Below are positions 63,781 to 64,000 of a stretch of DNA of 64,000 nucleotides, piece by piece. This DNA comes from Neelides folsomi (lineage: Eukaryota > Arthropoda > Collembola > Neelipleona > Neelidae), in the NCBI GenBank assembly GCA_034687125.1, contig JAQGBZ010000211.1, positions 45,618 through 109,617 on the forward strand, in the 5' to 3' direction. The position numbers and the translations under genes were made by a program. A model generated the notes under the pieces. The model was not told the origin of the DNA, ran no database searches, and saw only the letters and a list, made by a program, of their open reading frames with translations. Positions within the stretch are counted from its first letter, which is position 1, and the number at the start of each line of letters is the position of its first letter.

Positions 63781-64000
63781 TAATTTTTTATATGACAGAG
63801 AGTATTATAACTTTTTAAATTACGTAATAATTTATTAGGTGTACCCTTAGTGCTTCGATTAAGTTTGTAAAGGTATTTGTTAAAATGTCTTTTAGCTTTT
63901 TTTCTAACTGGCGGCTCATCCCTATCGTCTGAACTTGATGAATAATCTTGAAGAACTTGTGACATTGTTTTGTAAATATATGAAATTTCAGACTCACTAA
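63780..64000 (-). CDS. Partial unidentified ORF, last exon at window edge
   Basis: A minus-strand frame is open from the window edge to TAA at 63782-63780 (about 72 codons), with ATG at 63965. It contains a Ser/Asp stretch and a basic patch (DYSSSSDDRDEPPVRKKAKR), compatible with a CK2-site/NLS-type segment, then a Lys/Asn-rich end. It is likely the 3' end of a larger gene if real. No domain is recognised, and chance cannot be excluded in AT-rich DNA. Confidence 0.35.
   Translation of the reverse strand, partial: SESEISYIYKTMSQVLQDYSSSSDDRDEPPVRKKAKRHFNKYLYKLNRSTKGTPNKLLRNLKSYNTLCHIKN

Noticed and set aside
1-64000. Bacterial-type systems, CRISPR arrays, rRNA, or viral genes
   Set aside because: No regularly spaced direct repeats, rRNA sequence, operons or viral hallmark proteins were seen. 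All recognised genes are eukaryotic and intron-containing, except the tRNA.

Overview
EUKARYOTE, PROBABLY ARTHROPOD. The window is strongly AT-rich. It carries multi-exon genes with short (about 50-150 bp) GT-AG introns, a eukaryotic tRNA-Arg and no bacterial-type operons. Two genes point to an arthropod: a Tramtrack-type BTB/zinc-finger regulator, and a PFTAIRE cyclin-dependent kinase closer to Drosophila Eip63E than to vertebrate CDK14 (HRDVKPQN catalytic loop, DLSQY segment, TVEGV tail). I cannot name the species. Exon boundaries come from hand splicing of GT-AG sites, with frame continuity checked by exon length. LAYOUT. 1-2.2 kb: no gene seen. 2.2-14.2 kb (+): BTB/zinc-finger gene with a proposed 5'UTR exon and an 8.7-kb first intron that contains a mariner-type MITE. 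14.2-24.4 kb: no recognisable gene, but several palindromes and hairpins. 24.4-32.0 kb (-): TMEM214 homologue, then a compact folliculin-interacting (FNIP) homologue. 33.5-36.1 kb (+): F-box/LRR protein with an N-myristoylation-like start. 36.8-38.3 kb (-): ZC3H3-like CCCH zinc-finger protein, divergent from PRMT5 (39.1-42.2 kb, +). 42.8-44.4 kb (+): unrecognised basic protein ending in a very cysteine-rich tail. 44.8-45.7 kb (-): MS4A/CD20-like four-TM protein. 46.8-47.5 kb (-): roadblock dynein light chain. 50.9-52.7 kb (-): 3' part of the PFTAIRE kinase gene; its N-lobe exons were not found and probably lie far upstream. 52.7-64 kb: mostly non-coding, with a less AT-rich, purine/pyrimidine-tract-rich stretch, a tRNA-Arg(ACG), a TATA/Inr-like core promoter and, at the edge, a partial ORF followed by an iterated AAACACCT array. 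HOW THE GENES RELATE. They are mostly unrelated single-copy housekeeping or regulatory genes: PRMT5 (arginine methylation), ZC3H3-like (nuclear mRNA processing), dynein roadblock (transport), TMEM214 (ER), FNIP (nutrient/AMPK/mTOR signalling), F-box/LRR (ubiquitin ligase adaptor), kinase and BTB-ZF (signalling and transcription). No co-regulated system is evident. The most unusual items are the mariner helix-turn-helix remnant inside a TMEM214 intron, the cysteine-tailed orphan protein, several hairpin elements flanked by or near TA, and an awkward splice junction in the ZC3H3-like gene.
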